This document shows positions 24,045 through 40,959 of a stretch of DNA of 64,000 nucleotides, one piece after another. The notes under the pieces were generated by a model, which made no database searches, had not been told where the DNA came from, and saw nothing but the letters and a program-made list of their open reading frames with translations. Position 1 is the first letter of the stretch; every line of letters begins with the position of its first letter. The DNA comes from Lota lota (lineage: Eukaryota; Chordata; Actinopteri; Gadiformes; Lotidae): positions 960,001-1,024,000 of the forward strand of contig JACYXH010000343.1 in assembly GCA_026745465.1 (NCBI GenBank). The letters are read 5' to 3'. Position numbers and translations under genes: made by a program.

Positions 24045-24205
24045 GTTGTAGGGGCCTTGGTGTTCGATTCCCAGCTGAAAGGTGTCGGGGTTCGATCCCC
24101 ATTGTCCAGTCTACCTGTAGGCATCCTTGAGTGAGATGTCCTAACCCTACCTGCTTCTTGATGACCCGTGTCTGAGTCGGACAAAAGCGATAAATAAAAA
24201 GTAGT
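24045..24205 (+). mobile_element. tRNA-derived SINE copy
   Basis: TTCGATTCCCAGCTGAAAGG, then GGGGTTCGATCCCC (B-box), then CTACCTGTAGGCATCCTTGA and CCTAACCCTACCTGCTTC, ending in ACAAAAGCGATAAAT, a typical fish SINE tail phrase. The A-box part is decayed. Same family as the copies at about 28070, 37285, 40050 and 56055. Confidence 0.65.
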
Positions 24206-27200
24206 TAGGTCGTAAATAGTGTAGTGTGGAGCCAGCCCAGAGCCTCCAGTAGTTCAGTAGGACTTCAGCACCTTGGACAGCGACCGCTGAAACTAGGTCA
24301 GGCCTTTGATAATCAGTCCTATCCAACGCAGCTGCTGCTTGATTGGCAACGAGGAACACCTGCCAGTCACGAGTCAACAAACCTTGAGGCAGCTACTAAG
24401 TCAGAGCTCTCCCTCTGCTCTCGAGAGACGACACACACCTCACCTCTGTACGGTAAGCGGCCAGTGGTCTAGTTTTGCATAAGTTCAAACATAGTCTAGT
24501 TATTGCGTACGTGTTAACTGAGTCTGGGTTTACACATTACTAAATCCAAATGGGTTACACCACTCAAAGTAGTTCCTACATAGCGCATAGTGGTTACTCA
24601 ATATTTATACCTACCCTTTAACTAAGTTAACCTTAAGTTACCCCTAAGCAGGTGCAAACGCTGTAAATGGTGACAGTTGGTGGCAAAAGATAATCTGCTA
24701 AATAATACAAGAATATAATTATGTGGAAGGGTGGCTAATTTCAACTCATGTTTCTCAACAACACAAAGCTATTCTAAAGACTGTGCCATGCAAATCGATG
24801 TCCTCTCCGGTCTTCTCAAGCAATTCCTTGTTTACGTCGTAGCTTGTTGTGGATTGGTTACAACTTGGTTGAAGCGATGAACTGCTTAAGGTCAACTAAC
24901 CCATTACCAAGTTGTCACTAGTTAGGAAATTACTTGCGTATTGGTGGTGCAACCAAATTGAATGAACTGGTTGTTTGAAACGTACTAGTGGTCACTAAGG
25001 ACTTGGTAACACACTTACGAATGGCTGGTGCTACCCAGTCCACAAGAGAACACTGAACTTAGTTTGGGATTGATTGGTTTAGTTCTTAAGTGTGCTTCAC
25101 TGACATCGAACTACCACAACATATTGATTGACTACATCTTTTTTTAGTATATAATAAAACAATAGTAGTTTAGTACTTTCCCTATAGACCCTTTTCACAG
25201 AAGTGTCATTGTAGGTCAAACACAGATGTCGCTCATTATAGGCCTGCTACTTTTATATACCAGGGCACTGATAGTAGACTAAAGGTTGAGTGTACTACCT
25301 GTGGCCTAGGACATAATTAGTCTAATGAGAGACACCTGTGCTACTCCTGTGGGACACCTCTGTGGAAAGCCTCTTGGCAATTTATCTAATACAGCATGGT
25401 TGATAATCACACTTTTTAGAAGATAAAGTGGCTTGGATAAAACATGAATCATTGAGGTTAAAGGGTACAAAGAACCGTTTGACACTCTGAATGCATTTAA
25501 GTTAAAAAGTTTGTAAGTTGTCAAGCTGACCCTTGTGTTGCTAGGTGTTCCAGTAAAAGCTATTTACCTTTTCCTGGAAGTTGATGACGGGGTGTATTTA
25601 TGGAGGTGAGAGAGGGGCTGGTTTTGTGTTGTGGTGGTTGAAGTGTGCGCAGTCTTGCAAGCGTTCTCTTTATTTATTGTAAACTGTGGTTTATTGCAAG
25701 TGCATCTATTGTGACAAAAGGCAATGGATGTTCATTGTGTTTTTCTGGTTAATGGCTTTGCTTGCTGTAGCTTGCAACAGGAAATTGATATGGGGAAGGA
25801 CAAACCATTGCAGGCATTGAAATCCCAACAAACCTATTTAAATGTAATATCTGCCTTAATAGTTTATTTGGTTTGATCTTGATTGTAAACCCATACTACC
25901 ACCATCCCAATCATTGTTGAACAATAATGGATTGATTCTACACAACGCAATTACAACTTCCTCCTTTCCCTGTCTACTTTCTATTTCCATCACACCCCAC
26001 CATGCATATTTTTCCGTTTTATTCCCTTCTTTTGTTCTTCCCACCATCGCTGTCTTTCATTCGTCATCTTTTTATTTTCCTCCCTCCCTAACCGCTGCTC
26101 TGTGTTAACCTGAAGAGCTGCGTGCTTCCATGAGTCAGGAGGAGTCGCCCGAGAGGAGCCCTCAAAGAGGGCTGCCAGGAAGAGGCCAGCAGTCCCTTCC
26201 TGTGTTGCAGCTATCGCCGCCATTGTGTTTCAAATAAAAGCAGGCTTATCCTGGCTGGGGCCACCTTACTGTCCACACAGTATGGTGTGAAACTGTTGAA
26301 AAACGGCTTATGTCATTTTAGTAGGGTTTTATACAAGTGATTCATTATTATGGAGTTATGGAATATGTTGTAACGGTGAAATGACATGATGATACTGTTA
26401 TGATTGAGGAATATATCTTATCAATCCTGTTGAGGAAAATAACTGCTTCCATATTTTGAGTCATGTGTTGACCAAATTGTTAAATCATGATGTTCAACAT
26501 GTCAGTGTAATGACATGCTAATACTTTTGTTCAGGTTGTGGATGCTATCAATCATGTTGAGGAAAAACAGCTAACTGTCATATTTCAAGTTCAACATTAC
26601 AGTTATGATTCAAAACAAAACTAGCTTTTATATACTCTCAAAGCAACTGGCCAACGTTGGCTTTTAATTCAGTGACACTGGCGATTACATTACACTGCCT
26701 GGAGACTCCAGAGCTCTCTACACTTAGTTTGACATTTTTATGAAACTGTATGATTATAAATGCAGCCCTTCATAAAACAAGAGTTAAAAAGCTCACCATT
26801 CGCCACTTAACATATACGTATATACATAACATATACTTAACACATAATAATGACATCTGGCTTAACATTGAGCGACATCTAGGCAGTTGGCCATAGTTGG
26901 GCCAGTCCGCCACCAGTAAAAACCCTTCAGCCTTTAGTCCTCTGAATCTCAACGCTCCTAAGGTTATTTATCTCTTCTGGTTGTCCCTCGTGGCACAGCA
27001 GCATGTTAGGAATGGACGGAAGGACCAGTGGGGGCGTATTGGGACCACTAGCAGAGTCACTGGACACTCAGTCTGGTTCCTCCTTCTCCATCGTGTGTTT
27101 AACCAGTGAGGACATATGATGTTCCTATGGCACGCTTCAATCAAACCATACATCTCACTAGCCACATGTTTTTACTTTATACTGAATATATATCTCAGAC

Positions 27201-28060
27201 TTTCAACTGGATTAGCATTGTTAATTAGCATTGTTAATTAGCATGGATGCTTAAGCTAGCGTTGTCCTTGATACACTTGAGACCACCGAATGTGACGATT
27301 CAGCGATCATTAAAAGATACAGAATACAAAAGTAAACGTGCAATGTTCCAATGTTTGTCATAATGATGCATCGCGGCGACCAAATCACCAAAGTGGTTGG
27401 TTCATTTGTTCCGCCGTTTCCTTTCTGGAAGACGAGGAACGTTTACAACCTGAGTGTACCTATGCTAGCAACCTACTTGGTTAGACAGAAAATCTCGCTG
27501 ACATGAGGTTCAGCACAGGTTCAACACTGGCAAACGGGTAATTGTGCACATTTTCCTCCTTTTCCAAACGACGATGGGATGGACGACGTTCACGTCAGGC
27601 GGCTAATCAGCCGTTTGAAGCACAACAGCCCCGCTATTCTGGCTCCACTCTTGGCCCCCAGGGGCCACTATTCTGTTTAACTGCATTGTCCTTAATTCCC
27701 TGTAAAACTCAGACAAAACAACATCAACATCTGCTGGCCTGGTGGTAACAAATCCACCCGTCACCACTGTGACAATTAGGCCCGGTCTGTTTTCGGAAGT
27801 GGCATGTCTTACTTCCTTGAGCACGTCAGGCTTTCGACAGCCCATGGCTTTTTTATGTTCGCATGGAAGGAGCAGCAAAACAGTAGAACAATACATCAGC
27901 TGCTGGGAGCTCCTTCCCCGAGTACCACTGCCTCCTTGTCGTAGTATGCCTAGTGTTTCTCTCACCGAGGTCCTGAATGTGGACTGTTGTATCTACAAGG
28001 ATCGCCGTATATCTCGTGTAAGATTTTGGTGATTGGGCTTTGTTCAAGCTTGGGGAAGGA
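24206..28060. other. Intergenic stretch with old dispersed repeats
   Basis: No gene. At about 24500-25330 several phrases (for example CTATAGACCCTTTTCACAGA and GTAGGTCAAACACAGATGTC) look like decayed dispersed repeats but could not be delimited. A divergent tandem duplication lies at 26375-26620. A 120-codon minus-strand open frame at 27603-27965 has no recognised homology. A repeat-free block around 26100-26270 is GC-balanced. Confidence 0.5.
26375..26620. repeat. Divergent tandem duplication, about 127-bp period
   Basis: AATGACATG recurs at about 26379 and 26508. TATCAATC[C/A]TGTTGAGGAAAA recurs at 26419 and 26546, followed in both by a CATATTT-containing segment. Substitutions and small indels suggest age. 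Confidence 0.55.
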
Positions 28061-28064
28061 GTGG

Positions 28065-28175
28065 ATAGTAAGTGGTTATTGTGTTCAAGCCCCTAGCCCA
28101 AAGGCACTGGGTTCGCTACCGAATGTCTGCAGACTGACCTGTAGGGGTCAGTCTGCAGGTTAACGAGTTTCTGAT
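28065..28175 (+). mobile_element. tRNA-derived SINE fragment
   Basis: GATAGTAAGTGGTTATTGTG (A-box-like), CAAGCCCCTAGCCCAAAGG, GGGTTCGCTACCGAATGTC (B-box-like), CTGTAGGGG. Same layout as the SINE at about 40050; 3' end degraded. Confidence 0.5.
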
Positions 28176-28690
28176 GCATGACGAAACGTTGAGCTAAATT
28201 CTGCTCATTGCTGCTCTTTGCTAATAGCATTTGAAAGATGGTTGAAAGAAAATTGTATAGCAGGACATTTAACGTAATATTTCTAACGTGATGCGGATTG
28301 CAAATAAAATCAAAAAGTAAAGTGTTTGTTCAGTTGACAAAAGTCCTGCATGACCAAATCCGGGCGTTAAATGATGTGGAAACGAGGGGCCGGTGCCTTC
28401 AAGTTGAACTTTCTTATAGAAACAGCGATATTCCCCTGCGTGGCTCACCTGCTGCATCACTACCCATCCCCCTCCTCCGCTGTTTGGGTCTCTGCTGTAA
28501 TGAAGCGTGTTTGAGTAATGTCCCCACGGGGATGCGCTGGCATTCGCCCCCCCCCCCCCCATCCTTCTTTAGCTCACGCAGGGCGTCGGCTAAGGTTGAC
28601 GGCCCAGCGGGGTCATCGCCTGAGGTCGACGCCGCCTGCTGTCGAAAGTGCGGCAAGGACGGCGTACTCGCTCTCTGGCGCTCTCTTTCT
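28176..28690. other. Intergenic stretch
   Basis: Contains a C run (28547-28560) and GC-rich sequence (about 28560-28680) with several CpG. No gene recognised. Confidence 0.6.
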
Positions 28691-28691
28691 C

Positions 28692-28735
28692 CCTGGGTTT
28701 ACCTGGGTTTACCTGGGTTTACCTGGGTTTACCTC
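28692..28735. repeat. CCTGGGTTTA decamer array
   Basis: Four perfect tandem copies of CCTGGGTTTA. Confidence 0.95.
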
Positions 28736-28918
28736 CCTTCATCGGCCTTCCTCTGACGACGTCTGAAAACCAGAGCGCCTGCTGCCAACCAAAACACTTT
28801 CACTCTCTCTGGCACTCGCAACTGTCCCCATGCTAGCTCTCTCTCCATGTCTATCTCGTTCTTTTCTCTCCCTCCGGGTCTCGTCTGTCTCCCCTTGGTG
28901 TTGGGGTCCACTGTAAAG

Positions 28919-29080
<162 letters not shown>

Positions 29081-29224
29081 TCCCCTCCCCTCCATCTGGT
29101 GGCTTGTGTCTCTCTCAGGGTGTCAGAACCGGCTCCGACTAGCTACGCCTTATTGAAAGGTGTCACCAAGGTTACCCGGAACTTGCACCACGCCCGCCCC
29201 CCCCTCCCCCCACCATCCCTCACA

Positions 29225-29545
29225 TCCACGTCTATCTGTCTGTCTATCTAGCCATCTCTGGCTCTATGTTGGTCTATATTTATGTCTTTCTATCTGTCTG
29301 TCTATCTAGCCATCTCTGGCTCTGTGTTGGTCTATATTTGTCTGTCTATCTAGCCATCACTGGCTCTATGTTGGTCTATATTTATGTCTTTCTATCTGTC
29401 TGTCTATCTAGCCATCTCTGGCTCTGTTGGTCTATATTTATGTCTTTCTATCTGTCTGTCTATCTAGCCATCTCTGGCTCTGTGTTGGTCTATATTTGTC
29501 TGTCTATCTAGCCATCACTGGCTCTATGTTGGTCTATATTTATGT
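29225..29545. repeat. Minisatellite of TCTATCTAGCCATCTCTGGC-type units, two lengths
   Basis: Six units begin GTCTATCTAGCCATC. Long units carry ATGTCTTTCTATCTGTCT; short units lack it. The pair short then CACTGGC-type occurs twice (units 2-3 and 5-6), implying block duplication. Confidence 0.9.
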
Positions 29546-30620
29546 ATTTGTATCCATCTTTAAATTATTTGAGATTAAAATATCACTCTATTTCTGTCTG
29601 TCTGTATGTGTCTGTCTTTCTATCTTTTGTTTTTTCTGTCAGTTTTGTCTTTTAATCCGTCTGTCTTTCTTTGTGCCACATTTATCTCTTTGTGTCTGTC
29701 TCTGTTTGTCCCTGTCTTTCTCTCTGTCAATATGTGATGTTGTTGGGTTCCTTTAGTGTATAATATTCCCTACATTACGTACGGTGGCTCTGTCAGTCTA
29801 TATTTCATTCTTTCTATCCATCTTTAAATTATTCAAGATTCAAATATCTATCTATGTTTATGTCTGTGTATGTGGGAGAATTTTGCTATACCCTTAGAAG
29901 GATTATAATCAATATCTTGCCTTACACTCTATATGAATGAGATGAGCGTGGAAAAACACTAAGTCTTTGAGTCTCCTGAAGAGACTCTTGCTTCTTAGAG
30001 CAGCCGATGTTCTGCGCCACCAGTATGGACTAATATTCCTCATACAACAGAATTCTTCTGATGAGGTCGAGACATCCTAATGGTGAGAAAGTGTTGTGAA
30101 AGGGTAAGAAAGGCGAGGTTCAAGGGTGAGGGGAACTGGGTGAAAGGTTTGCCACCAATACGTGGCAAACCAAGTTGTGCTTGAAGACCATGAACATAAC
30201 GGGAAAAGCCGGAGGTTGGTTGATGTTGAAGCCTTGTGTGTGTGTTGTTTGATGACAACCTTGGCTGGGAGCTTATGGGAAGAATCACAGAGCGAGAATA
30301 TACAATTTGTTTGCCAAAGCAGGTGTTCTGCAGACCAGCTCAGCTTTTGTGACTTTCTTAAAGTTCTAAATAAAAGCCTTCAACTCTATTCGCCTTTCCT
30401 TGTGAGAGTTTAAGTGTTTCCACAACAGTATCTGTCTGTCTTTCTCGCGTTCTGGTTTTTTCTGTTTGTTTCTTTCAATCTCTTTCTATCCATGTGCCAT
30501 ATTTATCTGTCTTTCCACTTGTCTCCTCTGTGTTTCTCTTTCTGTCTGTCTCTCTCTGTCATTATGTGATCTTGCAGGGTTCCTTTAGTGTATAATATTC
30601 CCTACATTCGTATGGTGATT
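29519..30620. repeat. Tandem duplication of a ~266-bp segment, second copy interrupted
   Basis: Copy A (29519-29784) and copy B (29785-30620) both run from TGGCTCT...GTCTATATTT through ATCCATCTTTAAATTATT and TCTGTCTTTC-rich sequence to GGGTTCCTTTAGTGTATAAT. Copy B is split by a 557-base insertion (29871-30427). Removing it leaves about 279 bases, matching copy A. Confidence 0.75.
29871..30427 (+). mobile_element. Probable solo LTR of an LTR retrotransposon
   Basis: The 557-base insertion interrupts copy B of the local duplication, which defines its ends. It begins TGTGGGAGAATT and ends TTTCCACAACA, the TG...CA form of LTR termini with partly inverted ends. AATAAA sits at 30369-30374, about 55 bases before the 3' end, as in an R/U5 junction. 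Flanks share only GTA, so the target-site duplication is short or decayed. No internal coding region is present. Confidence 0.55.
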
Positions 30621-33325
<2,705 letters not shown>

Positions 33326-33436
33326 CTGCAATAGCTTCTTCTATCATATGAAAAAATGTGATTACACTATTGCTTACCTGGAAAAAAAATACTAATAAAA
33401 CTAGAGCTATTGTCCAGAAGTCATCATCTCTGAAGT

Positions 33437-33458
33437 GGGGGGGGGGGGGGGGGGGGGG
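33437..33458. repeat. G homopolymer
   Basis: About 22 consecutive G. Confidence 0.9.
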
Positions 33459-33624
33459 TGCTGCTGCATTGCAATCTATCCGCCCCGATATTATTCTGCA
33501 GTCTCAATGAGGTTTTACTGTAAGCCATGGCCATAGATGAGTGTAGTTGCAGTTTGAGACATGCCTCTTCTTAGCGCATTAGCTGGTCGGTGCCCAGAGG
33601 TGGCCTACGTCTTTTATATTAGAT

Positions 33625-33690
33625 AGAAAAAACTAAAAGCGACCTGTAGCGTGGTTTTGGGTTCACTGGCTCTTTAAATTGTAACTAGGT
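33625..33690 (-). repeat. Dispersed repeat fragment shared with about 55165
   Basis: The 22 bases at 33654-33675 (GTTTTGGGTTCACTGGCTCT and two more T) are the exact reverse complement of 55165-55186. A 22-base exact match in inverted orientation 21 kb apart implies two copies of a dispersed element. Its ends were not found. Confidence 0.5.
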
Positions 33691-36468
33691 TCAACTCGCT
33701 AAATTCAACCAAGCTAGCCACAGGTCTTTCTCTGCACCGTGAGCTCACTTGCTGACCCTACAGTACTGGTACCAGTACAGGTGTGTTTAAGGTGCCCGGT
33801 TTAGGTTAGACTTGTCCTACTGGAAGTAGGGTGCCAGTAAGTTACTTTCTGGTAACCTTCCCCACTGTATCATTATTGGCGTCATTATTCCCACAACTTG
33901 ATTGTGTCTAGAGAACCTTTCTTCGTTTAGCACACCGTCTACTTTAGCACATACTCAAGTGAGTGCAGAAAGCAAATGACCTGGGGAAGAGAGGCTGTAA
34001 AGTGAGAGATAAAGAGAAGATAGAGAGAGGTAAAGGGAGGACATAAGAGGGAAGGGGGACAAAAAGAAAGGAAGACAAAGAGAGTGATAAATACTTTCAG
34101 TCAAGCTATAGTATAACGACCAGACGAAGCATTGTTGTGGATAACTGCACTTTTTGTCTAATGTAATTAACATTGTTTTCTGTGACACTGTTTAAAGCCA
34201 AATGGCTCTTTAAATTGATATATTTTAATCCCCGTAATAATGACCATGATCTTCAAAGAGAAGTTCACCTCTGATAAATGTTTATCTAGCCACCGCCGTA
34301 CGCAGTTCTGCCAAGCTAAACTACCGCTGAATTTGCACCTTTCCGAAATAGTAAAAAAACTGTGATAACTCTATAGAACACTTTGTGTTTCCTTATTTTG
34401 ACAAAATGGGTTAGGACTACAAAATGTATTTAACACAATTTCAGAGTACAAATAATAATATCCAGAACTTGTGTCACTTGAGGGCTCAAATGTATGGGAG
34501 CACTGTGAAATGTGAGGGCTTTTTTCTATCCTCGAACAGGGAGCCATCAACTGAAGCATTTCTTCCAGGAGTGATATCCAATGTGATCATGAAGCCAGCC
34601 GTACAGCACCGATGACCACGTTACAGAGAGAGACGTTGCCTGTTCGAGCACCTCTTCTTTAAATAGGCTCAGGCCATGCCAGGTGCTTATTATCAGGGCA
34701 GGCTCCACCTAATTGGCCTCCTGCCTGCGAAGGGAAACAGGAGAGCAGAGCATTTTAGATGGGCAGACGCATCCTACTCCCAAATCCCAATCCAGACATT
34801 GATCAGATCCGTTATGGCAGACATTTTGAACAAAAAAGAAAGTATGAGATTTTTACTCAGTAATTGACGTTTATTTGTGGCCTGAATGGATTGTCTAACA
34901 TATATCTGATAGGTTAAAAGGACATTCCTTTAAAAAGAGTTGTTTGTCCAACACAAATGAATAAGCTCAGTATTATGCATATACCACGTTTGCTACAGTG
35001 CACTAGAAATTGTTTGTTTTGGCAAATAATACTTTTGACTAACTTTTTTTGTATGAAAAATGTTTGCAGAAAACCATTACAAAATTATTATGAAGGAAGC
35101 AGTCAGTCCACTGGTATGGCTATCAGTATAACAATGAAATGTTATGCTAATGATAATGTAGTGTATTAATGTTTAATAATGTATTAGCCAACAGAAAATT
35201 CTTTTACTACAGTGTGCATGCTGTAAATGTCAGTCACGCGATGAGTATCAGAGTTTCTTGTTCTTGGATGGCTATTCCTGTAAGCCCAAGTATAGCTTTC
35301 TAACCAGCCAATACATAAAACGCATTACATTTTCAACATTGAACTCTTCAACATAAAAGGCAGACAGCACGCCTACGACGGACTACATTGCACCAGATAC
35401 GCATTGATCCAGGAGCTTTATCGTTCCTTTGCAATGTCTGAGGCTGTGAACCGTATAACTGACTAAATAATAATAATAATATAATAAATAATTATATTAA
35501 ATGACTGTGAACGTATACCTTTATCAGTTCATGGAGTGACTTTATTCCTTTCCTTTCTCAGTGACTGTGTTCCGTTTATTTATATTAACCTTACCTGCGT
35601 TGACTTTATCGAGTCCCTCCCGTACCTTGTGTCACCTGCCTGCTATAAACAGATAGGGCCCTAAATAGGATTTCCTCCCTGAATACAAGATCAAAATAAT
35701 CCACTTTCTAACGTGGCCAGCAAAGTTCCTAATTTTCCCCTAAGTGCCGGAAAGTCCGACACCTTGCTTAGCTCTGCGTTTCTGAAGCGAAGGCACGCAG
35801 TTGGTTTCCACGCACACACACGGTTCACCGGGAACGTTCAGGAGGTCCCTGAGCCCGTAACATAAGGACATAATGCTGGGCTAGGAAACAGGCTCGTTCT
35901 GCACACTATCCAGTGAACCCAGTGCACACGTTTCCGAGGAGGTCTTGCTTTTCGGGTCCAAAACTATTTAGATAGAATCTTCAGCTATGAAATTAGGATT
36001 CATTCTCAGTTTGCTGCTTTTGCTGTGACGTGACCGTATCTATGGGGTGATTAAATCATCTATTGCAGCACATTCATACTGTTCTATTCATACTGTTTGT
36101 GTATATAAATGTACAGGTTTTATTCTGGCCAATGAGTTCTGCGAATAGATTTGGAATGGTTCCTTGTATTGTGTGACAAAGGCATTCAGTACATCTATTA
36201 TTAAATAATACATTTATTATTCTATAATAGATATATACAAACTACTTGTGGGTTCACAAACACAATGGACTAACTTTTAAATGGCAATGTCCACATAAAT
36301 CTAAATCTGTATTTATGTCTATCCATCCGTCTGTCTATTCATTGCTTCCTGTATATTTTTACATTATCCCACATATAATGTCCTCCTATTCGAACCCAAA
36401 TAGTCAAGAGTGAACCCACACACGACAAGGAGTTATCGAACAAGAAGTTTTGGTACAAAGCTGGAAGT
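33691..36468. other. Intergenic AT-rich stretch
   Basis: No gene. A GA-rich patch at 34010-34085, and an imperfect inverted repeat near 34700-34735 (GGGCAGGCTCCACC against GGCCTCCTGCCTGC). Otherwise nothing recognised. Confidence 0.6.
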
Positions 36469-36482
36469 GGGGGGGTGGGGGT

Positions 36483-36515
<33 letters not shown>
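36469..36515. repeat. G-rich run
   Basis: G blocks leading to about 33 consecutive G. Confidence 0.95.
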
Positions 36516-36518
<3 letters not shown>

Positions 36519-36581
36519 AAAGGCAACAGTCACTCCAAGCCAGCCAAGTCAAGGATTCAGCAGATCTCCTGGCAATTAGAG

Positions 36582-37958
<1,377 letters not shown>

Positions 37959-38089
37959 TTGCGCGCGCGCTATGCAGACCGAGAATCGGTAACTGCTCTC
38001 GCTGCTCTCTCATTGGTCACACCAATAGCGTGCGGAGCGGGCTAGAGACTGGCGTCCCAGCAGAGGTGAGACCTGCGAGGCCTCTGGAT

Positions 38090-38480
38090 CAATGTAATTG
38101 AGGGAAGGGGGCTTTGCAGGCAGAGCACTTTCCAAACATCCCTCCAGAAGCCCATATTAGGGCATGCACTTGGAGCGCCTCTGCTCTCTACAACTAATCC
38201 AGCGCCGATAGCTGTCCACTAAATCCATCAAATGTGCCGATGGCCGGATTCAGGGAGGGTTATTTTAATGAAAGGTGAGGCGACTTTTGGGGTAATTTAT
38301 TCATTTTTAGAGCAGTCGCCGCTGGGTGACGTCAAATCATGCCTGGGGCGGACCAAAATATACACGCCTGCGAGGGAACATGGAGGATTCTGTAACTGGA
38401 TTATCCTGCTTGATATTGCATGTTTCTGTGCAGATTCTTCAGCTACGGAGTGCAGGAAGTCAGAACAGTGAGCGTTCTCC
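38090..38480. promoter_or_regulatory. Candidate regulatory block with a full CRE
   Basis: Repeat-free, mixed-composition sequence containing a perfect palindromic TGACGTCA at 38327-38334, plus TGTAATTGAGG, GTTATTTTAATGA and GTAATTTATTC homeodomain-like motifs. It is clearly distinct from the surrounding simple repeats. Regulatory role inferred. Confidence 0.28.
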
Positions 38481-39864
38481 ATTATATCACATGGTGTTTT
38501 TGTTCTAGGAGTGTTGCCAGCCTCTTTGTAACATCCTATTATGTTTGTGCATCTGAGTAAAAGTTATGAATTCACTCAGCTGTTGTATACAAAGAGACTT
38601 TTATTTTTTTGTCAATAGCTGGTCGCACAAAACCAAAAGAAAATAATCAATATTGTTTTTAACAGGCATCCAACACAAAAAAGATACTAAATACAATCAA
38701 AAAAAAGAATACATCACCATTCCAAAGTTTGGTACCATAGAGAACAGGGATGCAACTATCATTCAAAGTGTTTCCAGCAGGGAAGAAAACACATTTAACC
38801 GTAGCTACTTTTTTGATGCCGTGTGCATTAGTTTGGACTAATCAACCATCAGGGTTGGAGGAGATAGTTGGTTTGAATTAAACAGGTGTATTAGTTATGC
38901 ATCATGAATAGTTTAAATGTATCTATATTCTCTATAGCAATAAACTTATAATGATAATAATAGCAATGATGATAATCATCATAATTTGTATTTCTATAAC
39001 ATTCATATTGTGAATATAATAACAACCATAATGGTTGTTCTATACAGGTTGGTTCCACCGAGTTGGAATGGGATTACTAACGTATACATCTTGAAATGTT
39101 ACTTTAGGTACATTTGCAAGGTAGATTGTGCATTTCATTTCTAAAAGCCACCGAGATGTTGGGAATGTTATCAGAGAACGTCTCTTCTCAGCAGTGGTCT
39201 ATTAATCCACCGTTTCAAGAGTAACTTTAGAAACAAATCCATTAGAGCATTTCTGAGACATCTTAATTGATCACCCCACCTACAATTTCAGATTTCATGG
39301 CTCACCTTCAATTTAAAATGTTTTGTTCAGATTGCTAACAAAGCTCGACATTTAGCCGGGGATACCTTCGTTTCAAACCCAGATCCTATCATTTTGGTAG
39401 ATGCTCCGCGGCAATCACCAAAAGGTAAAAAGGAGAGTGCTCGTCAATTCTCTTTTGGATCAAATGCATCCCCCTCTATGGAGTTAGTTTGCACGTTCAC
39501 ACAAAGGTCCGATTTCCAAGATGGAAGACCACAAAAGATGAGTCTTCAAAGGGCATCTATTAAAGAGATGTTACGATGGGTAAAGGACAGCATTCTTCAC
39601 TCGGCAAAGGGAACAGGAAAGAAGTCAATTTGCATGTCCATTTCACCAGCCCACTGTAAAGCCCATTGGTACACCAAGGATCTCTAAGTGTGCCTATTTG
39701 CATGTGCTTTGCGACCTCTTTTAATGCTGTGAGAAACACTGGTTCTAGCATAGAAGTGATGCCCTGCTTAATAAGCGTTGAACTGCCGTCTGTTGGCTGG
39801 TTACATCCCGAACCCCCCAGCATCCAACGTGTCGCTCAACGCTCATGTGTTGGCCGCTGTAGTG

Positions 39865-39886
39865 CCCCCCCCCCCCCCCCCCCCCC
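39865..39886. repeat. C homopolymer
   Basis: About 22 consecutive C. Confidence 0.9.
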
Positions 39887-40049
39887 AGCCCAGCAGAAGA
39901 GCACTGGCTTGACCGCTGTGGTGGACACGTTGTCAAACGGGAATGTATTGACCAATTCCTAGCACTTGATGTGTCGGATTGCATCGTGGACTCTTGTGGC
40001 TTCGGATTCATTCCGTCTGTATTCAGGCGCGCAAAGCAAACCCCTGGAA

Positions 40050-40262
40050 TAGGAAAACCCCCGGGCAGGATAGTCTAGTGGTTAGGGGATTTGAACTCCC
40101 AGCTGAAAGGTCCCGGGTTGACACCCCAACGTCTGCTACTCTAGCTGTAGGCACCATTCAGCAAAGATGATCCAACCCCTACCTGCTCCTGAATGACATG
40201 TATCTCAAAAGTATTCACCAAGACACTTTGAATGAAAGCGTCCCCTAAATGACTAAATAGTA
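40050..40262 (+). mobile_element. tRNA-derived SINE, best-preserved copy
   Basis: The head reads GGATAGTCTAGTGGTTAGGG (A-box), ACTCCCAGCTGAAAGGTCCC, GGGTTGACACCCC (B-box), ACGTCTGC. The body follows with CTGTAGGCACCATTCAGCAA, CAACCCCTACCTGCTCCTGA and ACATGTATCTC. The tail is GAATGAAAGCGTCCCCTAAA, then TGACTAAATAG. This is the complete organisation of a tRNA-derived fish SINE of about 210 bases. Confidence 0.75.
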
Positions 40263-40959
40263 CAGTAATAGTAGTAACTTCAACAGCAACATTAAAGTTC
40301 TGTTTCCCTCACACTACTGTTACAGTATGTGACTAATGCATAATTTATCACCCTGGAGTGAAAAAAGCCATAAATGCTAAAGTTTAATATTCGATTTTTC
40401 TTACCTCGCTCTCAGTTCAAAATGTCAGCTCTCTTTATCTTCTCTCAATCTAATCCACTTTCAGACTGACTTTCTGACTTGGGTCCGTCAGGGTAATATA
40501 TAAAGTTTGTTTTACTGCCACTGTGAAATGACTCCTGCATTTAAAGATGTAGTGCGGAGGTTTCTAAAGTTTTAAGATGGCCTTACAAATGAAACTATTC
40601 TGCAAAGTTTGAACTCATTTCCATACTTGCTTGGCATTAAGCATGATGGTGTCAAGGTGTGAAAGAAGGAATGCCAAATCACTGTGTGTGTGTGTGCATG
40701 CGCGCCCGAGTGTGGGATGTGAAAAAAATTGGATAGAGGTATCTGTTGTTACAGACAAACAAACACAACCATCACACTGAAACGAAACATAACAATGGTG
40801 TCGCTTTATCAACACATGCGTGACAAAACATATTTCATATTCCTTAGAGTGATTGTCCCACGGAAGTAAATGTCGAACGTCCCCGGTTAGAAACACACGG
40901 AGGTAATGAGCTGGATTGTGGATGACACACCAACTTATGTTCCCTGACATCTGCCACTA

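Noticed and set aside
24070-24110. tRNA gene suggested by strong B-boxes here and at about 37320, 40115, 53785 and 57335
   Set aside because: A-box and acceptor stem do not form a complete cloverleaf, and SINE-type bodies follow, so these are SINE heads and not tRNA genes.
27603-27965. 120-codon minus-strand frame
   Set aside because: Normal-looking composition, but no recognised domain, no start context and no neighbouring exon. It could be a decayed element; not enough to call a gene.
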